A DNA stretch of 6,649 nucleotides from Bacteroidales bacterium (GTDB lineage Bacteria > Bacteroidota > Bacteroidia > Bacteroidales > Dysgonomonadaceae). Shown here one piece after another: positions 1 to 5,946 of this stretch. Both the position numbers and the translations under genes were made by a program. The notes beneath the pieces are model-generated. The model was not told the origin of the DNA, made no database searches, and worked only from the letters and a program-made list of their open reading frames with translations. Where the stretch lies: assembly GCA_012799155.1 (NCBI GenBank), contig JAAZLV010000030.1, positions 1 through 6,649 on the forward strand. The letters are read 5' to 3'. Every line of letters begins with the position of its first letter. Position 1 is the stretch's first letter.

Positions 1-1832
1 ACGATCAGTGGATATTTTATCTTCGGATCGAAGTAAGGTGGCAGGTAGTAGCGTCCCTCGATTTGATCGCCGTAGGAGCTTGTGAAATGCCAATCCTTAA
101 CCTCTCCAAGCTGCAACTCGTTGAGTCTATTTGAATAAGGGTCGGCGATCAGTTTAGACTCGAGCGTCTCGAGATTAAGCAGGTAACTTCTGGCAGAGTT
201 GGAGGTGCTGACACCGGTATATGTAGCCCAGAGTGCATTCTCTGCAATATTGAAGGAGCGGATTACCTCTTCCTTCAAAGGCAGTTTTTCGAAGCTCGCC
301 TTACGAGGTAGATAACGATAGATGTTCACACGATCTCCCTCCTCCACACGGTAGTAAATGGTGTTGTCGAGCCTGTTCCACTCTTGGGCACTGATCGTGG
401 GGTCGAATGTTCTGGTCACAGGGGTCACCTCCTTACTTTCAATATCCATAACAAACGATTGGGTGTCATAGCTATTGGCAATCTGTTTTGGTTTGATGTT
501 CAATCCAATACCGTTGAACGCTTCCGGAGCACCATGGATCAACAACTGTTTCCCATCGGGTGAGAACTGTGCAGAGTAGACATAGCGTTCATTTTCCCAT
601 ATGGTATCGGTTATCATGTGCTCAAGGTTCAACCTGTAGAGCGTACTAGTGCTAAACGGTCGTTGGTTGAGATCCTCATCGGATACCGAAAAAAGGAGAT
701 AACGCATGTCGTCGCTCACATCATTGAGCGATGCGGTCTGTTTTCCAAAGGTAAGCTGCTGGTTTAGACCCGTATCGAGGAAATAGCGATATAGGAAATA
801 CCGATCGCGGTAGTACGATTGCCGATCATCAATACCGATCAGCCGTTTCAGTCCACCGGGATTACTGAGGATAAGACTTTCCTTTGAAGAGTAGAAAAGT
901 GATTTCTCATCGGGGGCGATGAAGAAGTTTTCCTTAGGTAATTTCTCCGCTATAATCAGCGTCTCCATGGTAAGCGGATTGAGGGTATAGAGGGTTCTGC
1001 CTTCCTCCGAGTCGGCCACGTAAGTGAGCAGATCCGACTTGGGCATCCATTTAAGCTGCGGTCGGCTCAGCGGTTCCGAGAAGATGATCTTTTGCTGGCG
1101 GTTGTCGTAGATCTGTGTATGGGAACGATTCTCTCCCCCGGGCAAGGTTTCACGTAGGGATAACAACACGAATCGCCCACTGGGGGATATGGAGGAATTG
1201 TTCACACGTATTCCCTCGAGAATATCTCTGATGTCGATTCGTCTGCGGTTCTCACCGTTGAAGGTATAAATCAGGAGCGAGTCTGCCTCCTCCGGCCTCA
1301 CATCAATCTTTACCATGGCATCTAGCACATCGTCAGAGGTAGTGAGCAGCTTGATCACCACCCAGCTGTTGTTTGTGAAACCATTCAGCACAGCATCCAC
1401 CGATCCGGCAAGGTGCAGACTGTCAGTCTGGGTCTGTTTGGTAGCACATTTCACGTTATCTAACCATAATTCTAACGTGTTTGGGGAGGTAACAGTGAGT
1501 TTACCCTTCCCGTAACGGTCGGCGGACAGGTAGAAGGAGACCAAGTGAAAAGTTTTACCCTCTTCCGGTTTCGGCAGGATGAAGAAACCAGCCGTGTCTG
1601 ATTGCAACTTACCAGTAAACTTCTCCGGTGCGGGAAAATTGATGATAGTGGTAAGCAGCAACTCATCCGAGTAGGATTTATCGTTCAGGTTGATACTGTC
1701 CAGCAATACAGGTGTTTGTACTTTTATCGGTCCGAAGGTTGAGACCTCTGACGGTGAGAAGGTGATTTGTGCAATGACCGTCTCGCCGAGTAACAGCAAG
1801 ATCAGGAGAATGGTTGAGAATTGTTTGTTCAT
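1..1832 (-). CDS. Secreted S9 (prolyl oligopeptidase) family serine peptidase, C-terminus cut off by the window edge
   Basis: Translating the minus strand from the ATG at 1832 gives 610 uninterrupted codons that run off the left edge. Residues 1-21 form a signal peptide (MNKQFS, a leucine-rich core, then VIA before Gln22), so the protein is exported to the periplasm or beyond. Residues of about 24-175 are strand-rich and look like a beta-sandwich. From about 190 to 570 there are repeated propeller-like blades, including SPSGRF at 216-221 and FSPDGKQL at 423-430, as in TolB/PD40 and DPP-IV-type propellers. Residues 580-610 (DWHFTSSYGDQIEGRYYLPP and on to KYPLI) match the usual entry into the S9 alpha/beta-hydrolase domain. 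The Ser-Asp-His triad would lie beyond the edge and is not visible, so activity is inferred. The gene follows ispE by 25 bp with no promoter or clear ribosome binding site between them, so it is probably co-transcribed. A non-peptidase hydrolase with the same fold is the main alternative. Confidence 0.85.
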   Translation of the reverse strand, partial: MNKQFSTILLILLLLGETVIAQITFSPSEVSTFGPIKVQTPVLLDSINLNDKSYSDELLLTTIINFPAPEKFTGKLQSDTAGFFILPKPEEGKTFHLVSFYLSADRYGKGKLTVTSPNTLELWLDNVKCATKQTQTDSLHLAGSVDAVLNGFTNNSWVVIKLLTTSDDVLDAMVKIDVRPEEADSLLIYTFNGENRRRIDIRDILEGIRVNNSSISPSGRFVLLSLRETLPGGENRSHTQIYDNRQQKIIFSEPLSRPQLKWMPKSDLLTYVADSEEGRTLYTLNPLTMETLIIAEKLPKENFFIAPDEKSLFYSSKESLILSNPGGLKRLIGIDDRQSYYRDRYFLYRYFLDTGLNQQLTFGKQTASLNDVSDDMRYLLFSVSDEDLNQRPFSTSTLYRLNLEHMITDTIWENERYVYSAQFSPDGKQLLIHGAPEAFNGIGLNIKPKQIANSYDTQSFVMDIESKEVTPVTRTFDPTISAQEWNRLDNTIYYRVEEGDRVNIYRYLPRKASFEKLPLKEEVIRSFNIAENALWATYTGVSTSNSARSYLLNLETLESKLIADPYSNRLNELQLGEVKDWHFTSSYGDQIEGRYYLPPYFDPKIKYPLI

Positions 1833-1857
1833 ATAATCAATTGTCAGTAATCATTTG

Positions 1858-2703
1858 TTAGGAGATAACTAATGTATCACTTCTCCATATAAAATTGTTA
1901 TCAAAGCACCCTTTTAAATCGGGAGTAGATTCAAACAAGCCATAAACCGCAGAGCCGGAGCCGCTCATGGAGGCATAGATTGCTCCCATCTCATAAAGAG
2001 CTTTCTTGATCTGCCCGATTTCAGGGTGTTTTTTGAAAACAGACACTTCGAAATCGTTTTTCAGTAGTTCCTTCCACTCGCTTATCGGCAGGGAGATGAT
2101 CTCCTTGAGAGACATATCAGGTTGCCGGGGGGAGATCATTGCATATGCCTCTGCGGTTGAGACTCCGATATCGGGTTTCACAAGTACTAGTGTAAGATTC
2201 CGTAGATTCAGATCAATCGACTCCAGTAAATCACCAATACCTGTTGCCAGGGCAGGACGGTTCTTGATGAAAAAGGGAGAGTCTGCTCCCAGGCGGCTGG
2301 CATATGATGCCAGCTCCATGTCACTATAACCCAACGCAAAGGTATCGTTAAGTAACATCAGCATGGCAGCTCCGTCGGAAGAGCCACCCCCCAGTCCGGC
2401 ACCAAAGGGGATTTTCTTTAGAAGATGGATCTCAATTGGTGGCAAATTTTTCTCTGATGCGATCAGTTTATATGCCTTGACCACAAGGTTCTCTTCCTCA
2501 TTTCCTTGAAGAGAGATGCCGGTTTGAAAGAGTTGGTATCCCTTTCCCCGTTTCAGCGCTTCGTCATCATGCATTGGGATGATCTCCAGGGCGTCTTTCA
2601 ATCCGATTGGATAGAAGACTGTTTCCAGATTGTGGTAGCCATCCTCCCGCCGGGCGATGACATGCAAACCCAAGTTGATCTTTGCGTTGGGAAATCGGAT
2701 CAT
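1858..2703 (-). CDS. ispE: 4-diphosphocytidyl-2-C-methyl-D-erythritol kinase (IspE)
   Basis: This cytosolic GHMP-superfamily kinase uses ATP to phosphorylate the 2-hydroxyl of CDP-methylerythritol, a middle step of the MEP route to isopentenyl diphosphate. At 281 residues it has the usual family length. The N-terminal FPNAKINLGL (4-13) holds Lys8, equivalent to E. coli Lys10. DGYHNLET (21-28) is the conserved cytidine-side segment. PFGAGLGGGSSD (99-110) is the glycine-rich ATP-binding loop. LGADSPFF (138-145) carries the catalytic Asp141. MSGSGSAVYG (246-255) is the third GHMP motif, near the C-terminus. All expected active-site residues are present, so the enzyme looks functional. The ATG at 2703 fits both the N-terminal homology and a strong promoter just upstream. 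It is probably the first gene of an operon with the S9 peptidase; no metabolic link between the two is evident. Confidence 0.97.
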   Translation of the reverse strand: MIRFPNAKINLGLHVIARREDGYHNLETVFYPIGLKDALEIIPMHDDEALKRGKGYQLFQTGISLQGNEEENLVVKAYKLIASEKNLPPIEIHLLKKIPFGAGLGGGSSDGAAMLMLLNDTFALGYSDMELASYASRLGADSPFFIKNRPALATGIGDLLESIDLNLRNLTLVLVKPDIGVSTAEAYAMISPRQPDMSLKEIISLPISEWKELLKNDFEVSVFKKHPEIGQIKKALYEMGAIYASMSGSGSAVYGLFESTPDLKGCFDNNFIWRSDTLVIS

Positions 2704-2719
2704 AGAGAGTTCTTTTGTG

Positions 2720-2752
2720 CAAAGATAAAGAAAAATCAGAAAGAGCTACAAA
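2720..2752 (-). promoter_or_regulatory. Bacteroidota-type promoter of ispE
   Basis: On the minus strand, TTTG (2752-2749) and TATCTTTG (2727-2720) are separated by 21 bases. This matches the Bacteroides consensus of TTTG at -33 and TAnnTTTG at -7. Transcription would begin near 2713-2715, leaving a leader of about 10-12 nt before the ATG at 2703. The promoter lies in the 112-bp gap after the DUF5686 gene, so ispE need not depend on read-through from it. I saw no convincing hairpin terminator in this gap. Confidence 0.8.
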
Positions 2753-2815
2753 ACTGGTGTCTGTTCTGCGGGATGCCTTTCAATAATTTTGAGGGTAAAC
2801 GCTTGGCTCCACTGC

Positions 2816-4969
2816 TTACAGTTCGAAAGCAGCCCGCACACCGATCTCCTCAAAACGGGTTTTGTGAAAAGCTGCAAACAAACCTGCATTGAAGAAACGG
2901 TTGCCAATGCCATAGCCCAGTTCACTGTATGACTTGATTTGAGGCGTATGTAACTGACTCAGGTAGAGTCGTTCTTTGTCGGCAAAATCGGAGATAAAGG
3001 GGATGTTTTTAAGGATTAGAAAAGGTGATTCGAGCATGATATGACCTTGTAGATATGAGTTGGATGCGTTATAGAGACTCCTGCTCAGCAGGTTGAAGTT
3101 GCCCCCTAGTCCGTCGTCCCAGTTCTCTGGGAAGTTGTTTTTGGAGAAATAGACAAAATCGGCGAAATACTCCGTCTCCTGGTTGATGAACTTGCCGACA
3201 CCGATGTGATATTGGAAGGAGTGCATCAGTCCGAAGTCAATCTTCTGACTGATGTCAAGCTCTATACGGTTGTATTGCGATGTACTGCCCAGCACATCCA
3301 GTAAGCTTCGGGAAAACTCCACCTTAAAGGTAGGATAATAGGAGCGAGCATAAATCTTCTGTCGCCCTTCGAAACGATAATATTGCTCTGGAGTCCAGAT
3401 GACTTGAATAAAGGGCGCAAATGAGCGTTTTGTGCCGAATAGTTGACCGATTGGGTCTCCGTTGAGCGTCAGTGAACGGAGCATCGTAACGTTGTTTTTG
3501 CTCTTGCGGATATGGTAGTCTACCCCTGTCTGAAACAACAGGCCATTGGTGGCTTCGAAGGTGTTGAAGAGTTTGAAATAATAATCCTTGTAGTAGTTGA
3601 GCGAAATGTCATCGAAAGATATACCTTGGTTCTCTAGTTTATCCCTTATCTGATCCACGAAAAGAGAACTGTAGGTGGGATTGCCTATTCCGAGGGAGAA
3701 GGTAGCACTACCCAGACGCAACGGTTCATAATTAAAGGTGGTGGTCAGGTCAGTGAAAAACTCCTTGCGACGGAACATGTAACCCGCAAAAGCATTGACT
3801 TTGATGTTGCGGCTACGCTTCAGATCGGCCATGAATGAGAATTTCTGGCGGTAAGTGATGCCGTCGCGGGAGCTATACCCCAACATCAGTGGGTTAAGAA
3901 GACCGGAATAACCGAATCGTGCCGATTTGTAACGGTAACTGGAATTCACGACCATTCGTTGTGCCATATGCTGTGCCATTCGGTTGTTGCCCAGTGAATC
4001 GTTTGTTTTTCTTTGATTTTCTCGTGTGATTTGCTGCTGATGATAACGTTCAATAACATCAATCTCCCTTGCCTGAAGAGGTATGGGGCGAATTTTCTCC
4101 CAGAAGAGCGTATCGCTATGTAGAGGTACCGAGTCAAGTCGTACCTTGTAAGAGTTGCTGATGTTCAGTGACCCTTTCGGTTGCTGGAATTGCCGCAATG
4201 CAATCTCCTTGTAGTTGATGCTGGCAAGGTGCCTACCGGCAAGCACATTCCCCAGATACGCTGCCGTCTGGTAAATGGTGATATTCACCGGTAAGTAGTT
4301 TGTTACCCACTCATCTCCCATGGTCATCTCGAATGAGAAATCAGAAAAAATATCCAGTCCCTCTCCTCTGAAAAAAATCACCCTCCAGGTGCCTTTCTCG
4401 ACTATAAATGATCCTTTTAATAATTTTGGATTCTCGTATATGGGAACAAAATGGATGTTGTAATATTCTTTGTTGTTAGATGTGAAAGACTGATATAGGG
4501 TGTAACGGTAATATTTTGCCGTACTGAAACGGATGGGCATGAAGAAACTCTCGTCGTTGGTCGTTTCCCCATAAATGTTGATGTTGAGCAGTTCAAATGG
4601 AATCAGGTCGATATCCTTTTTTTTAGTCAACGTGCCAGTCACATGTCGAATGTCTTGCACATAAGTGTTTGGATATTCGTATCGTAAATCACTGATGGTT
4701 TCGATTACAGCATCTTCATTTTCAGGATCGTGTAGTACGAAGTCAGGAATCAGATGTGTATACTTGTAAAGAAAATTCTTACGAATTGTTTCCACGTATG
4801 AGCGCACGTATACTTCAGCTATGTAGTTTTCTACAAGCTCGTTGTATTTTTCGGCAGCACTCATTGCCCTGCTCAGAATCGTGTCTGTCGGTAGATCAGA
4901 TTTGAATGCGAAGCAGTTAACAGTAGCAATGAACGGTAACAGTATCACTATGAGGATAGCTCTCTTCAT
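2816..4969 (-). CDS. Probable DUF5686-family outer-membrane beta-barrel protein
   Basis: The 717-residue product begins with a signal peptide (MKRAILIVILLPFIATVNC, cleavage probably near residue 21). Residues of about 30-280 form a soluble region of mixed structure. It includes EYYNIHFVPIYENPKLLKG at 168-186 and a nearby TWRV, the pattern seen in the periplasmic part of DUF5686 proteins. A polar, Gln/Arg-rich linker (about 300-340) leads to a C-terminal region (about 345-717) of alternating aromatic strands. Signature-like stretches there are SYLQGHIMLESPFLILKNIP (638-657) and the terminal strand around SELGYGIGNRFFNAG (682-696). I infer an outer-membrane barrel. Many relatives carry an N-terminal carboxypeptidase-regulatory-like domain; none is visible here. 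The function of the family is not established. The family call rests on remembered sequence patterns, so the exact Pfam assignment is less certain than the barrel topology. The ATG at 4969 gives a complete signal peptide and lies 8 nt from a -7 element. Confidence 0.78.
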   Translation of the reverse strand: MKRAILIVILLPFIATVNCFAFKSDLPTDTILSRAMSAAEKYNELVENYIAEVYVRSYVETIRKNFLYKYTHLIPDFVLHDPENEDAVIETISDLRYEYPNTYVQDIRHVTGTLTKKKDIDLIPFELLNINIYGETTNDESFFMPIRFSTAKYYRYTLYQSFTSNNKEYYNIHFVPIYENPKLLKGSFIVEKGTWRVIFFRGEGLDIFSDFSFEMTMGDEWVTNYLPVNITIYQTAAYLGNVLAGRHLASINYKEIALRQFQQPKGSLNISNSYKVRLDSVPLHSDTLFWEKIRPIPLQAREIDVIERYHQQQITRENQRKTNDSLGNNRMAQHMAQRMVVNSSYRYKSARFGYSGLLNPLMLGYSSRDGITYRQKFSFMADLKRSRNIKVNAFAGYMFRRKEFFTDLTTTFNYEPLRLGSATFSLGIGNPTYSSLFVDQIRDKLENQGISFDDISLNYYKDYYFKLFNTFEATNGLLFQTGVDYHIRKSKNNVTMLRSLTLNGDPIGQLFGTKRSFAPFIQVIWTPEQYYRFEGRQKIYARSYYPTFKVEFSRSLLDVLGSTSQYNRIELDISQKIDFGLMHSFQYHIGVGKFINQETEYFADFVYFSKNNFPENWDDGLGGNFNLLSRSLYNASNSYLQGHIMLESPFLILKNIPFISDFADKERLYLSQLHTPQIKSYSELGYGIGNRFFNAGLFAAFHKTRFEEIGVRAAFEL

Positions 4970-4977
4970 TCAGTTTG

Positions 4978-4985
4978 CAAACATA
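4978..4985 (-). promoter_or_regulatory. -7 promoter element of the DUF5686-type gene, close to its start codon
   Basis: TATGTTTG on the minus strand is a perfect TAnnTTTG -7 element. It ends 8 nt before the ATG at 4969, which predicts a leader of only a few nucleotides or none. No TTG or TTTG is found at the expected 17-23 base spacing upstream (minus-strand sequence there is TTAATCCAGA), so the promoter may be weak or need an activator. A run of ten A sits two bases upstream of the element. Confidence 0.6.
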
Positions 4986-4987
4986 CA

Positions 4988-4997
4988 TTTTTTTTTT
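4988..4997. repeat. Homopolymer T10/A10 in the promoter spacer of the DUF5686-type gene
   Basis: Ten consecutive T on the plus strand (ten A on the minus strand) lie two bases upstream of the -7 element, inside the region that would separate it from a -33 element. A change in run length would change promoter spacing. The tract could equally just be rigid A-tract DNA. Confidence 0.9.
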
Positions 4998-5084
4998 ACG
5001 TCTGGATTAATATTCGTGAATGAGGTTCAAATTTAACAATAATCCCTATGAATGACAATTTGTTGTGATGTGAAATAATAAAAT

Positions 5085-5113
5085 ATTCAACAATTTTGGA
5101 ACATTCAACAATT
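5085..5113. repeat. 11-bp direct repeat around the -33 region of the regulator promoter
   Basis: ATTCAACAATT occurs exactly at 5085-5095 and again at 5103-5113, an 18-bp period, with TTTGGAAC between the copies. The candidate -33 element (TTTG at 5095-5098) overlaps the end of the first copy and the second fills the start of the spacer. A pair of protein-binding sites is possible, but the region is A+T-rich and this could be chance. Confidence 0.5.
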
Positions 5114-5129
5114 AAAATCCGTATATTTG
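5095..5129 (+). promoter_or_regulatory. Bacteroidota-type promoter of the CRP/FNR-family gene
   Basis: TATATTTG at 5122-5129 is a perfect TAnnTTTG -7 element. TTTG at 5095-5098 is the best -33 candidate, with a 23-base spacer at the long end of the accepted range. Transcription is predicted to start near 5134-5136, inside the palindrome at 5131-5153. The leader to the ATG at 5179 would be about 45 nt. Confidence 0.65.
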
Positions 5130-5130
5130 T

Positions 5131-5153
5131 GTTCTAGAACATAGTTCTATAAC
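5131..5153. promoter_or_regulatory. 23-bp palindrome at the regulator's transcription start, candidate operator
   Basis: Arms GTTCTAGAAC and GTTCTATAAC flank a central ATA and are inverted repeats of each other with one mismatched pair. The core TAGAAC-N3-GTTCTA is perfect. The left arm is itself a perfect 10-bp palindrome, so the site can also be read as two tandem copies with a 13-bp period. It begins one base after the -7 element and covers roughly -3 to +20, where a bound protein would block transcription. Autoregulation by the downstream CRP/FNR-type protein is the simplest inference. A leader-RNA hairpin with a three-base loop is the alternative. Confidence 0.6.
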
Positions 5154-5178
5154 ACTGGCGCTTGTGAAGATAAAAGAA

Positions 5179-5859
5179 ATGACGGAAATATCCTCCTCAT
5201 TGTCTGATATATGGAGAATGTTAAGTGTGGCTGAGCGTGATCAGTTACGCAGTAATGCCCGTATTGTTCATTTCAAGAAAAATGAACTAATCTACCTGGA
5301 AGAGGAGAGTGCGAGAGATCTGATGATTCTCTTTAAAGGAAAGGTGAAGATTTATAAAAGTGGTGTGGGAGGCAGAAGCCAGATCATTCGTATTATAAAA
5401 CCCATTCAGTATTTTGGCTATCGTGCTTATTTTGCACGGGAGTCATATGTTACAGCAGCATCTGCATTTGAAGCTTGCACAGTTTGCATGATTCCGATGG
5501 AACTGATTGAACAGTTTCTACGAAACAACGGTGAATTGGCTCTCCATTTTATTCAGATGTTATCTGTTGATTTGGGGATCGCTGATCAACGAGTAGTAAA
5601 CCTAACGCAGAAGCATGTGAGAGGGCGTTTGGCTGAATCACTCCTTTTCCTCAAGGAAACATACGGTATGGAGGAAGATGGTGCTACCATCAATATCTAC
5701 CTTGCCCGAGAGGACCTAGCCAATCTCTCCAATATGACTACCTCCAATGCGATTCGAACTCTCTCCAACTTTGTGAATGAAAGGATCATAAGCATTGATG
5801 GCAGGAAGATAAAGATCATTGATGAAGAAAGACTGCACAAGATTAGTAGAATTGGTTAA
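5179..5859 (+). CDS. CRP/FNR-family transcriptional regulator
   Basis: Translation from the ATG at 5179 gives 226 residues, typical for this family. Residues of about 10-115 form the cyclic-nucleotide-binding-like beta-roll (HFKKNELIYLEEES, LFKGKVKIYKSGVGGRSQII, FGYRAYFARESYVTAASAFE). A dimerisation helix follows at about 118-150, then a winged helix-turn-helix at about 155-215, with LAREDLANLSNMTTSNAIRT (175-194) as the HTH core and a short wing ending in IDGRKIKIID. The N-terminal cysteine cluster of FNR is absent, and the cAMP-contact motif of E. coli CRP is not recognisable, so the effector is unknown. The recognition helix (TTSNAIRT) differs from the CRP and FNR versions, implying a different DNA site, possibly the palindrome just upstream. 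A GTG at 5164 would add five residues. I prefer the ATG because A-rich sequence precedes it, as is usual in Bacteroidota. The gene is divergent from the DUF5686-type gene. Confidence 0.92.
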   Translation: MTEISSSLSDIWRMLSVAERDQLRSNARIVHFKKNELIYLEEESARDLMILFKGKVKIYKSGVGGRSQIIRIIKPIQYFGYRAYFARESYVTAASAFEACTVCMIPMELIEQFLRNNGELALHFIQMLSVDLGIADQRVVNLTQKHVRGRLAESLLFLKETYGMEEDGATINIYLAREDLANLSNMTTSNAIRTLSNFVNERIISIDGRKIKIIDEERLHKISRIG

Positions 5860-5899
5860 TCTGCTTAATTTTCTTAAAGTTCATCCTCTACTGCTTCTT

Positions 5900-5934
5900 A
5901 ATTGGTGACAAGTTACTACCTTTGTGACCCAATT
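5900..5934. repeat. Short inverted repeat flanking the GH3 promoter core
   Basis: AATTGG at 5900-5905 and CCAATT at 5929-5934 are exact inverted repeats 23 bases apart. They enclose the -7 element and end near the predicted transcription start. The arms are only 6 bp, so chance is quite possible. The arms are too far apart for a typical terminator of the preceding gene, and no T-run follows. Confidence 0.3.
5917..5924 (+). promoter_or_regulatory. -7 promoter element of the GH3-family gene
   Basis: TACCTTTG is a perfect TAnnTTTG match in the 87-bp gap after the regulator gene. At 19-21 bases upstream only a weak CTTC (5894-5897) is seen instead of TTTG. Transcription would start near 5929, about 17 nt before the ATG at 5947. 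The GH3 gene is therefore probably its own unit, although no clear terminator separates it from the regulator and read-through is possible. Confidence 0.6.
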
Positions 5935-5946
5935 GACTATGAAAGA

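Noticed and set aside
1315..1666. Short open frames of 64-66 codons on either strand inside the S9 peptidase gene
   Set aside because: The long minus-strand frame with signal peptide and propeller motifs explains this region. The short frames have low-complexity, non-protein-like translations.
2006..2892. Plus-strand open frames of 107 and 128 codons opposite ispE and the end of the DUF5686-type gene
   Set aside because: They are antisense to strongly conserved ispE motifs, lack promoters and show no recognisable domain.
3946..4137. Minus-strand frame of 63 codons inside the DUF5686-type gene
   Set aside because: It is an alternative frame of a long gene with no interruption, and it has no own promoter or domain.
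4910..4969. Cys19 of the DUF5686-type protein as a lipoprotein attachment site
   Set aside because: The preceding residues TVN do not form a lipobox, which needs a small residue such as Gly or Ala just before Cys. Signal peptidase I cleavage near residue 21 is more likely.
5064..5073. Tandem TGTGATGTGA resembling CRP half-sites
   Set aside because: No inverted TCACA partner lies at the required spacing, and the local regulator is not a canonical cAMP-binding CRP.
5137..5147. GAAC-N3-GTTC core as a Bacillus-type LexA (SOS) box
   Set aside because: That box needs a four-base spacer (GAAC-N4-GTTC), and the gene downstream is not a DNA-repair gene.
5857..5900. Possible terminator after the CRP/FNR-family gene
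   Set aside because: Only A+T-rich sequence with very short self-complementary stretches is present. There is no GC-containing stem followed by a T-run.
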